The translations under genes and the position numbers were made by a program. A stretch of DNA of 64,000 bases from Chondrinema litorale. GTDB lineage: Bacteria; Bacteroidota; Bacteroidia; Cytophagales; Flammeovirgaceae. The DNA lies in NCBI RefSeq assembly GCF_026250525.1, contig NZ_CP111043.1, forward strand, positions 2,651,501 to 2,715,500, given 5' to 3'. Below the pieces are notes generated by a model that saw only the letters and a program-made list of their open reading frames with translations, did no database searches and was not told where the DNA came from. Below, in pieces: positions 56,712 to 64,000 of the stretch; the first letter of the stretch is position 1, and each line of letters begins with the position of its first letter.

Positions 56712-57683
56712 ATGAACCACCACTCAAAGCTTTCCTCAATTAACCATTTCTCAACAAGTACTACTTTCCTTATTTTTTGCTTTCTAATAGTTTTTACCGC
56801 CTGTCAAACTCAGGATAAAACTACTGAGGCTGAATCTAATAAAGCAGCCGAAGCCGAAGATTGGATTACTCTTTTTAATGGCAAAGACTTAAGCGGTTGG
56901 GATATAAAGCTTTCTGGTTACGATCTAAATGATAATTACAATGAAACTTTTGTAGTAGAAGATAGCATGATTCGCGTTAAATACGATAATTACGATGAGT
57001 TTAATGACGCATTTGGCCACATGTATTACAAAGATCCATTTTCTTATTACAAACTAGTTTTTGACTATCGCTTCGTAGGTGATCAACTCAAAGGAGGAGC
57101 AACTTGGAATGTGAGAAACAGCGGAGTAATGTTGCATTCACAATCTGCAGAAAGTAATGAATTTGACCAAGATTTTCCGGTTTCTATAGAATTACAATTG
57201 CTTGGAGGTTTAAACGAAGGTGAGCGTTATACTGGCAATGTTTGTACACCAGGTACAGCTGTAGTAATGGGAGATACAGTAAATTATAACCATTGTATCA
57301 ACTCAACATCAAAAACTTATAATGGAGACCAGTGGGTGCATGTAGAAGCTATTGTTTTAGGTGGAGAATCTATGAGTTTTATTATAGAAGGAGATACAGT
57401 TTTGAGTTTTGATCAACCTCAAATAACCAAGGGTTTTATAGATGCAGATGGAGAATCAGTTGGAGAAGATTGGGGTTCTTTTGGTGTTACTCGCGACGAG
57501 GCTGACTGGGTTTCTAAAGGAGGAGAAGTAATAACTGAAGGTTATATCGCTTTACAGGCAGAAAGCCATCCTATAGATTTTAAAAACATTAAACTTCTCA
57601 ACCTTTGTGGTTGCAAAGATGAGAAAGCTAAAAATTATAAATCCTACTATTTAAAAGATGCTCCCGAATTGTGTGAGTATTAA
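56712..57683 (+). CDS. DUF1080 (3-keto-disaccharide hydrolase-like) lipoprotein
   Basis: 323 residues. The N-terminus has FCFLIVFTACQTQD with the lipobox Cys. The mature part begins WITLFNGKDLSGWDIKLS, the DUF1080 hallmark, and has HMYYKDPFSYYKLVFDYRF and SGVMLHSQ of the concanavalin-like fold. Members act on sugars in Bacteroidota and Planctomycetota. The last ~25 residues hold a Cys pair (NLCGCKDEKAKNYKSYY) and differ from the family. It is probably periplasmic or surface-bound. Confidence 0.9.
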   Translation: MNHHSKLSSINHFSTSTTFLIFCFLIVFTACQTQDKTTEAESNKAAEAEDWITLFNGKDLSGWDIKLSGYDLNDNYNETFVVEDSMIRVKYDNYDEFNDAFGHMYYKDPFSYYKLVFDYRFVGDQLKGGATWNVRNSGVMLHSQSAESNEFDQDFPVSIELQLLGGLNEGERYTGNVCTPGTAVVMGDTVNYNHCINSTSKTYNGDQWVHVEAIVLGGESMSFIIEGDTVLSFDQPQITKGFIDADGESVGEDWGSFGVTRDEADWVSKGGEVITEGYIALQAESHPIDFKNIKLLNLCGCKDEKAKNYKSYYLKDAPELCEY

Positions 57684-58011
57684 ATAAAGTCTGCTTCTTA
57701 AAAGATAGAATAAATTAAAAATTGGATTTACCTTATCTCAGTTTCTATACTAAGCTGTTCGTAAGTTTTAGCATAAGCGTAAATTTAGGTTAGAAAAGGA
57801 AAAAACAGCATTAACATTCAATTTTAGGCAAATACTGTTTTTTGCATTATTTTAACATTTATTAATATTTTTGCTAGGTTTCAAACAATTCTATGCCTTA
57901 AATGTTAATTAGAAAAAACAAGTTAATAAAACTTGCCTTTGTACTAAGATTACTTTACACAAAGAAGTACAATCCATCAACAACAACATTTTTCATTAAA
58001 ATATTTTTGTC
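57684..58011. promoter_or_regulatory. Intergenic, 328 bp, repeated TTAACATT motifs before the MerR gene
   Basis: There is no gene in it. Three copies of TTAACATT are seen: 57811-57818 and 57852-57859 on the plus strand and inverted at 57901-57908. The last two form the perfect 10-base pair TTAACATTTA (57852-57861) and TAAATGTTAA (57899-57908). These are candidate operators for the regulator that follows. An inverted pair AAAAACAG/CTGTTTTT (57801-57842) with T-run could be a weak terminator of the DUF1080 gene. Confidence 0.5.
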
Positions 58012-58908
58012 TTGAGCACCTATTCAATTAAAGATCTGGAGCATCTAACAGGTATAAAAGCCCATACAATTAGAATTTGGGAGCAAAGATATTGTATTAT
58101 TAAACCAAAGCGTACTGACACCAATATCAGATATTATGATTCTGACGATCTGAAATTGATGCTGAATATTTCTCTTCTTAACAATAATGGCTATAAAATT
58201 TCGAAAATAGCCAAAATGACTAAAGAGGAACTATATGATATAGTGCTGCAAACGATTAATAAAAACAATAACTACTCAGACCAGATAAGTGGTCTTACAG
58301 TAGCTATGATAGATTTGAACGAGGAGCAATTTGAAAAAATCATGGCTACAAATATTCTGCAATTAGGTTTTGAAAACACGATGCTTAACATCGTTTTCCC
58401 GTTTTTGGCGAGAATAGGTTTCCTATGGCAGATTGATTCTATTAATCCAGCACAAGAGCATTTTATTACCAATCTTATAAGGCAAAAACTAATTGTAGCT
58501 ATAGACGGTCAATACAACAATTTTCAAAATCCTAACAGGAAAAAATATATGTTGTTTTTGCCAGATGGAGAGCTACACGAAATTAGTTTATTGTTTGCTG
58601 CTTATCTTATTAAAGCTAGAAGTAACCAAGTAATATATTTAGGGCAAAGTATGCCAATAGAAGATGTTGCAGAAGCTTACAAAATTCATAAACCAGATTA
58701 TTTGCTAACAATCATCACATCGGTTCCAGAACCGGAATATGTACAGGCTTATATAGATACTTTATCGGAGTCTTTTATTGAATCTGAGATTTTACTATCG
58801 GGTTATCAAGTAGTAGGACAAGATGTTCAAACTGCTGATAATGTGAATATCATTACCAACTTTAAGTATTTGATAGACTTTGTAAATAGTTCTTTGGAAG
58901 AAGTATAA
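58012..58908 (+). CDS. MerR-family regulator with cobalamin-binding domain (CarH/LitR-like)
   Basis: 298 residues from TTG. The N-terminal MerR helix-turn-helix reads YSIKDLEHLTGIKAHTIRIW and TNIRYYDSDDLKLML. A four-helix bundle follows with W139 and E149-H150 nine residues apart, the Wx9EH motif of the B12-binding photoreceptor CarH. The B12-binding Rossmann domain has PDGELHEISLLFAAYLIKAR with His189 as the likely lower ligand. CarH-type proteins use adenosylcobalamin as a light sensor to control carotenoid genes; here it is next to a phosphorylase gene. The light response is inferred from the motifs and not proved. Confidence 0.88.
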   Translation: MSTYSIKDLEHLTGIKAHTIRIWEQRYCIIKPKRTDTNIRYYDSDDLKLMLNISLLNNNGYKISKIAKMTKEELYDIVLQTINKNNNYSDQISGLTVAMIDLNEEQFEKIMATNILQLGFENTMLNIVFPFLARIGFLWQIDSINPAQEHFITNLIRQKLIVAIDGQYNNFQNPNRKKYMLFLPDGELHEISLLFAAYLIKARSNQVIYLGQSMPIEDVAEAYKIHKPDYLLTIITSVPEPEYVQAYIDTLSESFIESEILLSGYQVVGQDVQTADNVNIITNFKYLIDFVNSSLEEV

Positions 58909-58922
58909 AAGAATTTGATTAT

Positions 58923-58960
58923 AAAAAAGAAGAGCAGCCATTTGGCTGCTCTTTTTATTT
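58923..58960. terminator. Bidirectional intrinsic terminator
   Basis: AGAGCAGCCA (58931-58940) pairs perfectly with TGGCTGCTCT (58943-58952) and has an A-run before it and a T-run after it. It serves both the regulator and the convergent phosphorylase gene. Confidence 0.92.
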
Positions 58961-60614
58961 ATATTTTGTTATAAACTTTCTTGTAATACTCATCAGCCAT
59001 CCTGCCAGATTCGAATTGTGCCATAACATCGTTATAGCCATTTTTTACTATTTCAAACCACTTTTCAGGAGTATCATAATATGTTGGTAATACTTTCTTC
59101 TCAAAAGTCTCCATTATATTATTTAGGTCTAAATGATCTTGCTCGTGAACAGGCAAATTGATGTCTACTTCAGGAACTACAAAACAGTTTTTGCCATTTT
59201 TAGCAAATTCTGGTATCCAACCATCAAAGGTAGAAAAGTTTACTGAGCCGTTCATTGCAGCACTCATACCACTTGTACCAGATGCTTCTCTAGTAACTCT
59301 CGGGTTATTTAACCAAACATCAGAACCTTTTTTCAATAAGGCAGAAAGTTTTAATTCATAACCAACAAGTACAGCTACGTTTTTATATTTCTTAGATAAG
59401 TGTACCAACTTGTTAAAAATACTAACTGCACCATAATCCATCGGATAAGGTTTACCTGCCCAGATCATCTGGATTGGCATTTTAGTATCACTAATTAGTT
59501 CAAGAGCTCTCTCAGAAGTAGCAATTAGGTCTGGTCGTTTGTAAGCAGCAAATCTTCTACCCCAAACAATGGTTAAAACGTTAGGATCAAAAAGCTGCCC
59601 TGTTTGGTCTGCAACAACATCAAACAATTGTTGCTTAAGCTCTTTTTTCCTTTTTATATACTTATCGTAATTGTCTTTTTTAATTTGCCTAGCCAGCTCA
59701 GCATCTTCCCAATACTTACCGTTTTGAGCATTGGTAATAGCGATAATTTTGCTGATATTTTCATAACCACGCCACATTCTGTTGGCTACAGCACCATGTA
59801 TTTTAGAAACACCATTAGAAAGTCCTGCAAATCTTAAAGCAACTAGCGTATGGTTAAAGGTATCGTCCCAAGTTTCTGTAATTTCTCTTACAGTATTTAA
59901 AGGAACACCAGCAAAAAAGCTCATTTTTTCAAGCAACCTGATATCTGTTTTTTCATTACCAGCTTCTTCAGGAGTGTGCGTAGTAAAAGCGATTTGCTTC
60001 TTTAATTTCTTAACATCTTTATGCTTATTATAAAGATAGAATGATGCAGCTAAGGCATGCGCTTCATTAAAGTGGTAAATCTCAGGTTCGAACCCGAGAA
60101 TATCCATTAGTTTGGCACCACCAACTCCTAAAAGAATGTTTTGTGCAATTCTGGCAGCTTTGTCAGAATCGTAAAGTCTATGTGAAGTAGTTTGAGCCAG
60201 ATAATCGTTTTCAGGAATATCTGTTGAAAGGAAGAACATTGGCGCAGTTCCAAATGTTTCTGGAGCCAAATACAAAGCCTTTACCCATACAGGATGGTTA
60301 TTAATGTTTATATCAAATTTGATATCTGTTTCCTGAAGAAAAGAATAAATTTTCTCCTGAAACAACACATTCATAGATTGGTCTGGATTCCTTATTTGAT
60401 CGTAATAACCATACTTCCATAAAATACCAATACCAACCAAGTTTTGCTTAAGCTCGTAGGCGCTTCGCATATGTGAGCCTGCTAAAAATCCCAAACCTCC
60501 TGAGTATATTTTTAAAGCTTGGTCGAGTGCAAACTCCATTGAGAAGTAGGCAGTTTTTTTCTTGTATTCTGGGTTGATTTTATAAGGTACTGAAAAGGAT
60601 TCGAAATTTTCCAT
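58959..60614 (-). CDS. Alpha-glucan phosphorylase-like protein (GT35), PLP lysine absent
   Basis: 551 residues, the short family. The start has TAYFSMEFALDQALKIYSGG and HMRSAYELKQNLVGIGILWK. It has FNEAHALAASFYLYNKHKD and NPNVLTIVWGRRFAAYKRPD in the later part. The motif that normally binds pyridoxal phosphate (EASGTSGMK) reads EASGTSGMSAAMNG, so the PLP-binding Lys is Ser451 here. It may be a paralogue that is inactive as a phosphorylase or uses another mechanism. The gene start has a copy of TAAATGTTAA (60619-60628) five bases upstream, the same 10-mer as the regulator's leader. Confidence 0.9.
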   Translation of the reverse strand: MENFESFSVPYKINPEYKKKTAYFSMEFALDQALKIYSGGLGFLAGSHMRSAYELKQNLVGIGILWKYGYYDQIRNPDQSMNVLFQEKIYSFLQETDIKFDININNHPVWVKALYLAPETFGTAPMFFLSTDIPENDYLAQTTSHRLYDSDKAARIAQNILLGVGGAKLMDILGFEPEIYHFNEAHALAASFYLYNKHKDVKKLKKQIAFTTHTPEEAGNEKTDIRLLEKMSFFAGVPLNTVREITETWDDTFNHTLVALRFAGLSNGVSKIHGAVANRMWRGYENISKIIAITNAQNGKYWEDAELARQIKKDNYDKYIKRKKELKQQLFDVVADQTGQLFDPNVLTIVWGRRFAAYKRPDLIATSERALELISDTKMPIQMIWAGKPYPMDYGAVSIFNKLVHLSKKYKNVAVLVGYELKLSALLKKGSDVWLNNPRVTREASGTSGMSAAMNGSVNFSTFDGWIPEFAKNGKNCFVVPEVDINLPVHEQDHLDLNNIMETFEKKVLPTYYDTPEKWFEIVKNGYNDVMAQFESGRMADEYYKKVYNKI

Positions 60615-61294
60615 TGCTTAAATGTTAACAGTTAAGATGAAAGTTTGTCTTTAATTTAACTTGTTTAAGAAAAAATTTTGGGGAAATGATTTAGTGTATA
60701 TTAAAATCAAAATGCTAATAGAAATTAACGCAAGCTAGATACATATTTTTTTCTTAACAAGAAAATGTGACTCTCTTTTAAAAGAAATTTATAGTAATTA
60801 TTTGAGTGCGTTATTGGTAAGATGATAAGATGAAAATGGCGAAAATGCATGTTTTTGCCTGACAATGCATATAACTGAGAAGTTGCAGTTTAGTTTGACT
60901 AAATAACTTTAACTATCCAGAAATAATTGTGAAAACATCTTGGTTAATAGCTACCGTTTTTCCGCCTTTTTTAGCTATTAATTGAACAGGTGGCGAATAG
61001 AAACTCTTCTTTAACCAGCTATGTAGATTTGGTATAGCTGTTAGTTTCAGGGAAAATAATTCTTTTAAGTCTGGTTTTAGATTAAATATTAACATGGCTT
61101 GTATATTAGTGTTAGTAAGTCTTCGCAAATGTTCGATTAATTGAGCATTTAATCTATGAGCTTTGAGGTGTTAAAAACCTGTTTTAAATCATGTTTTTAG
61201 TTTTAAAATAACATTTTACCTAAATTTAGATATAGCTAAATTGATGTAGAAATCATAATACGTTTAGCTTAATCAACTGCAAGTAAATATGTAA
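60615..61294. other. 680-bp gap with at most one small frame
   Basis: A+T-rich region between divergent genes. It holds the TAAATGTTAA box (60619-60628) next to the phosphorylase gene and one possible small gene (60913-61095, listed separately). No tRNA or further hairpin with T-run was seen. Confidence 0.4.
60913..61095 (-). CDS. Possible small protein, unknown
   Basis: A 60-residue frame from an ATG at 61095. It includes LTAIPNLHSWLKKSFYSPPV and QLIAKKGGKTVAINQDVFTI. A TTG at 61128 would add eleven residues. No family was recognised and no ribosome-binding site is seen. It may be a remnant of a larger gene. Confidence 0.35.
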   Translation of the reverse strand: MLIFNLKPDLKELFSLKLTAIPNLHSWLKKSFYSPPVQLIAKKGGKTVAINQDVFTIISG

Positions 61295-62611
61295 ATGAAG
61301 ATGAAAAGAAAACTAAAATATCCTGCCTCAAGTCGTCGAGACTTTATTAAAAAATCAGCTATCGTTATTCCCGCTTTTAGTATTGTGCCTCGCTTTGTAT
61401 TAGGTGGTACTGGTTATGTAGCTCCTAGTGATAAAATTACATTGGGTTTTATTGGCACAGGTAAGCAAAGTGGTGGTTTAAGTTCTAGGTTTTTAGAATT
61501 AGCTGACGTGCAACTGTTGGCTGCATCTGATGTAGATAGTAAAAAGCTCGAAATCTTTAAAGGAAAAGTAAATAGCTTCTACACAGTTTCAACTGGAAAA
61601 GATAACTATCAAGGATGTGATACCTACGGAATGTACGAAGAGCTACTTGAACGCAAAGATATTGATGCCATTATTGTTTGTATGCCCGACCACTGGCACG
61701 CCAAGGCGTCAATAGATGCAATGAAAGCCGGAAAAGATGTGTATTGCGAAAAACCATTGGCTCATACTATTAAAGAAGGTAGAAAAATGGTAAATGCTGC
61801 TGAGAAATATCAAAAAGTAGTGCAAACAGGTAGTATGCAGCGCTCTTGGGAAAACTTTAGACATGCTTGCGAATTGGTGAGAAATGGGTACATCGGAGAA
61901 ATTAAAACAGTAAAAGTGAATGTGGGTGATCCAGCAGTGCCTTGCGATTTGCTAGATGAGCCTACTCCAGATAATTTAAATTGGGATCGTTGGCTTGGTG
62001 CTGCGCCACTAAGAGGCTACAATCCAGTACTTTCTCCACCTTATACAGATACTAGTTGGCCAATGTGGAGAACTTACCGTGAGTTTGGAGGCGGTATTTT
62101 TTCAGATTGGGGAGCTCACATGTTTGATATTGCTCAATGGGGTTTGGGTATGGATAATTCTGGGCCTTCTGAGTTTATTCCTCCAACAGATAAAAATGCT
62201 AAGAGAGGTTTGGTGATGAAATATGCCAATGGTATTGAAATGGCTCACGAAGATTTTGGTAAAGGTTGGGCAGTTCAATTTAATGGTACCGAAGGCAAGC
62301 TTGAAGTAAGCAGAAGTTTTTTAACAACTGACCCAGAAAAAATTATAGATGAAGTGGTAGGCGATGATAAGATAAAGCTTTACAAAAGTGAAAACCATTA
62401 TCAAAACTGGATTGACTGTATTAAAGCAAGAGAGAAGCCTGTTTGTGATGTGGAAACTGGCCACCGTTCCGCTTCAGTGTGTAACTTGGGAAATATAGCT
62501 TACCAATTGGGTAGGCCTCTAAAATGGAATCCAGAAAAAGAAAAGTTTGAAGGAGATAGTGAAGCCAACAAACTTCTCACGAAAGATTATAGAAAACCTT
62601 ATAAAGTGTAA
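61295..62611 (+). CDS. Gfo/Idh/MocA-family oxidoreductase with Tat signal
   Basis: 438 residues. The N-terminal SSRRDFIKKSAIVIPAFSIV is a twin-arginine signal. The NAD-binding Rossmann part has TLGFIGTGKQSGGLS and the EKPLAHTIKEGRKMVNAAEK signature with the catalytic-site Lys. The C-terminal domain has GGGIFSDWGAHMFDIAQWGL. It oxidises or epimerises sugars and acts in the periplasm with its bound cofactor. In Bacteroidota these enzymes often work with DUF1080 proteins on disaccharides. One such gene lies 4 kb upstream. Confidence 0.92.
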   Translation: MKMKRKLKYPASSRRDFIKKSAIVIPAFSIVPRFVLGGTGYVAPSDKITLGFIGTGKQSGGLSSRFLELADVQLLAASDVDSKKLEIFKGKVNSFYTVSTGKDNYQGCDTYGMYEELLERKDIDAIIVCMPDHWHAKASIDAMKAGKDVYCEKPLAHTIKEGRKMVNAAEKYQKVVQTGSMQRSWENFRHACELVRNGYIGEIKTVKVNVGDPAVPCDLLDEPTPDNLNWDRWLGAAPLRGYNPVLSPPYTDTSWPMWRTYREFGGGIFSDWGAHMFDIAQWGLGMDNSGPSEFIPPTDKNAKRGLVMKYANGIEMAHEDFGKGWAVQFNGTEGKLEVSRSFLTTDPEKIIDEVVGDDKIKLYKSENHYQNWIDCIKAREKPVCDVETGHRSASVCNLGNIAYQLGRPLKWNPEKEKFEGDSEANKLLTKDYRKPYKV

Positions 62612-62619
62612 TTAGAAAT

Positions 62620-62652
62620 AAAAGTCAGCTATTAACTAATAGCTGACTTTTT
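62620..62652. terminator. Bidirectional intrinsic terminator
   Basis: A fourteen-base perfect palindrome AAAGTCAGCTATTA (62621-62634) with TAATAGCTGACTTT (62637-62650) is followed by T's on the plus strand. It serves the oxidoreductase and overlaps the stop end of the minus-strand PolX gene. Confidence 0.9.
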
Positions 62653-64000
62653 ATTATTAAAATATTCTTCTACTTCATTGGCACTCAAAGCATTAAATGT
62701 CATTTCTGTAGTGAGTCCGGCTTTTTTGCCTACTAGCAAGCCATAGCGCATATCGTGGTAACCATCCTTCTCGTGTGCATCAGGATTAATACTAATTTTC
62801 ACATCCTTATCTAAAGCATATCTCACCCAACGCCAATCTAAATCAAGTCTCCAAGGGTTCGCATTAATTTCAATAATCACATTATGCTCAGCACAAGCAT
62901 CTATTACCGTTTTATGGTCAATTGGGTAACCTTCTCTTTTTAGCAATAATCTACCTGTTGGATGCCCTAACATGGTAGTGTAAGGATTGGCAATCGCAGT
63001 TAATAGTCTTTCGGTAGCTTTTTCTTCAGTCATTTTTAAGTTCGAATGAACAGATGCCACTATAAAATCAAAACTAGCCAATACATCATCAGCATAATCG
63101 AGTTTGCCATCATTTAAAATATCAGATTCAATTCCCTTAAATATTTTAAATGGAGCCAGTTTTTCATTAAGTTTATCAATCTCTTCATGTTGTTGGGTAA
63201 TTCTCGATTCATCTAAACCATTGGCATAAAATGCAGATTTTGAGTGATCGGTAATTCCCAAATATTCATAGCCTAACTCTTTGCAATAGGTGGCCATTTC
63301 TTCTAATGTGTGCTTTCCATCACTATAAGTTGAGTGGTTATGAAGTATACCTTTCAGGTTTTCCATCTCCACCGTTTTTGGCAAAGTTCCGCTTTTAGCT
63401 AAAGCCACTTCAAAAGCTCCTTCTCTCATTTCTGGCGCTACCAATTGCATCTCTGCATCTTGGTAAATCTCTATCTCATCGCTATAAACTTTGGTATTTG
63501 CCAGTGTTCTTAAAGTGTGTTGACCATTGCCAATAGGTACTGCTAAATGCTCTGGTGCAGCAGAGTTTAAGAATAGCGTAGAAGCAAATTTATCAGGTGA
63601 GGTTAAAGAAATTTCTAGCTGTACACCACGTTCATTCTCAACACCTTTCCAAGAATATGGACCCGAAATTTTTTCTTGATAAGTGAAAGCATCATCATTC
63701 GTTAACCACTTTCTAAGACCGGCAAAATCTTTAGAAGCTACTACAAACTGGAATTTATCCACTATTTCCATATAGCGTCTTACATCACCTGCAAGCTCAA
63801 CTTTTTCTACCAAAGCAGAGTTTGCTAGTTTTTCTTTTATTGCAATGGCTATTGGTTCGGCATCAGCAAAGTGAAGCTTTCCTTTATTTTCTTCCTGATA
63901 ATCAATTTGTTCGATAATCAGTTTTTGTGTTTTCTCACCAAAGCCTTTTAGCTGAGCAATTTTACCTTCTTTGCAAGCTTCGTATAAAGCTTCCATAGTA
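62632..64000 (-). CDS. PolX family protein with PHP domain, 5' end missing
   Basis: 456 codons are visible up to the window edge; the frame is still open there, so the N-terminus is missing. The remaining order is the end of a helix-hairpin-helix region (IAQLKGFGEKTQKLII), a polymerase palm-like domain, and a C-terminal PHP domain. The PHP domain has GILHNHSTYSDGKHTL, LGITDHS, the metal residues in FIVASVHSNLKMTE, LGHPTGRLLL and ISINPDAHEKDG, so its metal site is intact. In the palm, the usual GSxRR...DIDLLVA reads GDVRRYMEIVDKFQFVVAS, so the two catalytic Asp appear lost. It may work as a nuclease rather than a polymerase. Confidence 0.85.
   Translation of the reverse strand, partial: TMEALYEACKEGKIAQLKGFGEKTQKLIIEQIDYQEENKGKLHFADAEPIAIAIKEKLANSALVEKVELAGDVRRYMEIVDKFQFVVASKDFAGLRKWLTNDDAFTYQEKISGPYSWKGVENERGVQLEISLTSPDKFASTLFLNSAAPEHLAVPIGNGQHTLRTLANTKVYSDEIEIYQDAEMQLVAPEMREGAFEVALAKSGTLPKTVEMENLKGILHNHSTYSDGKHTLEEMATYCKELGYEYLGITDHSKSAFYANGLDESRITQQHEEIDKLNEKLAPFKIFKGIESDILNDGKLDYADDVLASFDFIVASVHSNLKMTEEKATERLLTAIANPYTTMLGHPTGRLLLKREGYPIDHKTVIDACAEHNVIIEINANPWRLDLDWRWVRYALDKDVKISINPDAHEKDGYHDMRYGLLVGKKAGLTTEMTFNALSANEVEEYFNNKKSAIS

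Noticed and set aside
58002..58009. TATTTTTG, a perfect TAnnTTTG match just before the MerR gene
   Set aside because: It ends two bases before the start codon, so the RNA would start after it. No later start would keep the helix-turn-helix, and no -33 box is present.
1..64000. tRNA, rRNA or CRISPR arrays
   Set aside because: No cloverleaf-like sequences in the intergenic gaps, no rRNA-like stretches and no regularly spaced repeats were seen by eye. A tRNAscan or CRISPR search could confirm this.

Overview
The window looks like a chromosomal segment of a marine-type Bacteroidota bacterium, most likely order Cytophagales. The evidence is an A+T-rich genome with almost no Shine-Dalgarno sequences, TTG used as start codon several times, secreted subtilases ending in the type IX secretion (T9SS) sorting domain, a DUF4290 protein, stand-alone ~800-residue FtsX/MacB-type permeases, many lipoproteins with short lipoboxes, and a few boxes resembling the Bacteroidota promoter -7 element TAnnTTTG. 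No tRNA, rRNA or CRISPR array was seen.

Layout. 1-4118 is the end of the ribosomal spc/alpha operon: map (cut by the window edge), infA, rpmJ, rpsM, rpsK, rpsD, rpoA, rplQ, then a strong terminator. carA, a secreted M20 amidohydrolase, a 964-residue relative of type ISP restriction-modification enzymes that has lost its methyltransferase motifs, and a UPF0104-type membrane protein follow. 11-22 kb holds an exported amidohydrolase, a YjbQ protein, a 1396-residue T9SS subtilase, a Tat-type nucleoside hydrolase, DUF4290, a UvrD/PcrA helicase and a lipoprotein. 22.5-30.8 kb holds three paralogous ABC permeases on the minus strand with an exported SurE-like phosphatase between the second and third. 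31-41 kb holds a UPF0173 hydrolase, an M57 metalloprotease lipoprotein, a second T9SS subtilase with an altered catalytic Asp, a large membrane-anchored protein with a propeller-like C-terminus, and small unknown proteins. 41-48 kb holds a GT4 glycosyltransferase, asd, the E2 subunit of pyruvate dehydrogenase and two envelope proteins. 47.8-48.5 kb is rpmH, an unannotated 39-codon gene, an intrinsic terminator and rnpA. ctpA, an aldo/keto reductase and a thiolase follow. An intact IS701-like insertion sequence (52638-53961) has landed between the thiolase and its terminator. The last part holds a PfkB-type kinase, DUF2256, EamA, an isolated nuoA, a DUF1080 lipoprotein, a CarH-like MerR regulator, a phosphorylase-like protein without the PLP lysine, a Tat-type Gfo/Idh/MocA oxidoreductase and a PolX/PHP protein cut by the window edge.

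Most of the window is ordinary housekeeping sequence. The recurring oddity is large proteins of known families whose catalytic residues are changed: the ISP-like protein, the glucan phosphorylase, PolX, the PfkB kinase and one subtilase. The ISP-like gene is the strongest candidate for something undescribed. It has lost its SAM and NPPY motifs, it can only start on a non-ATG codon, and it contains no internal methionine codon in 964 codons. All family calls are from motif recognition by eye; no database search was possible.
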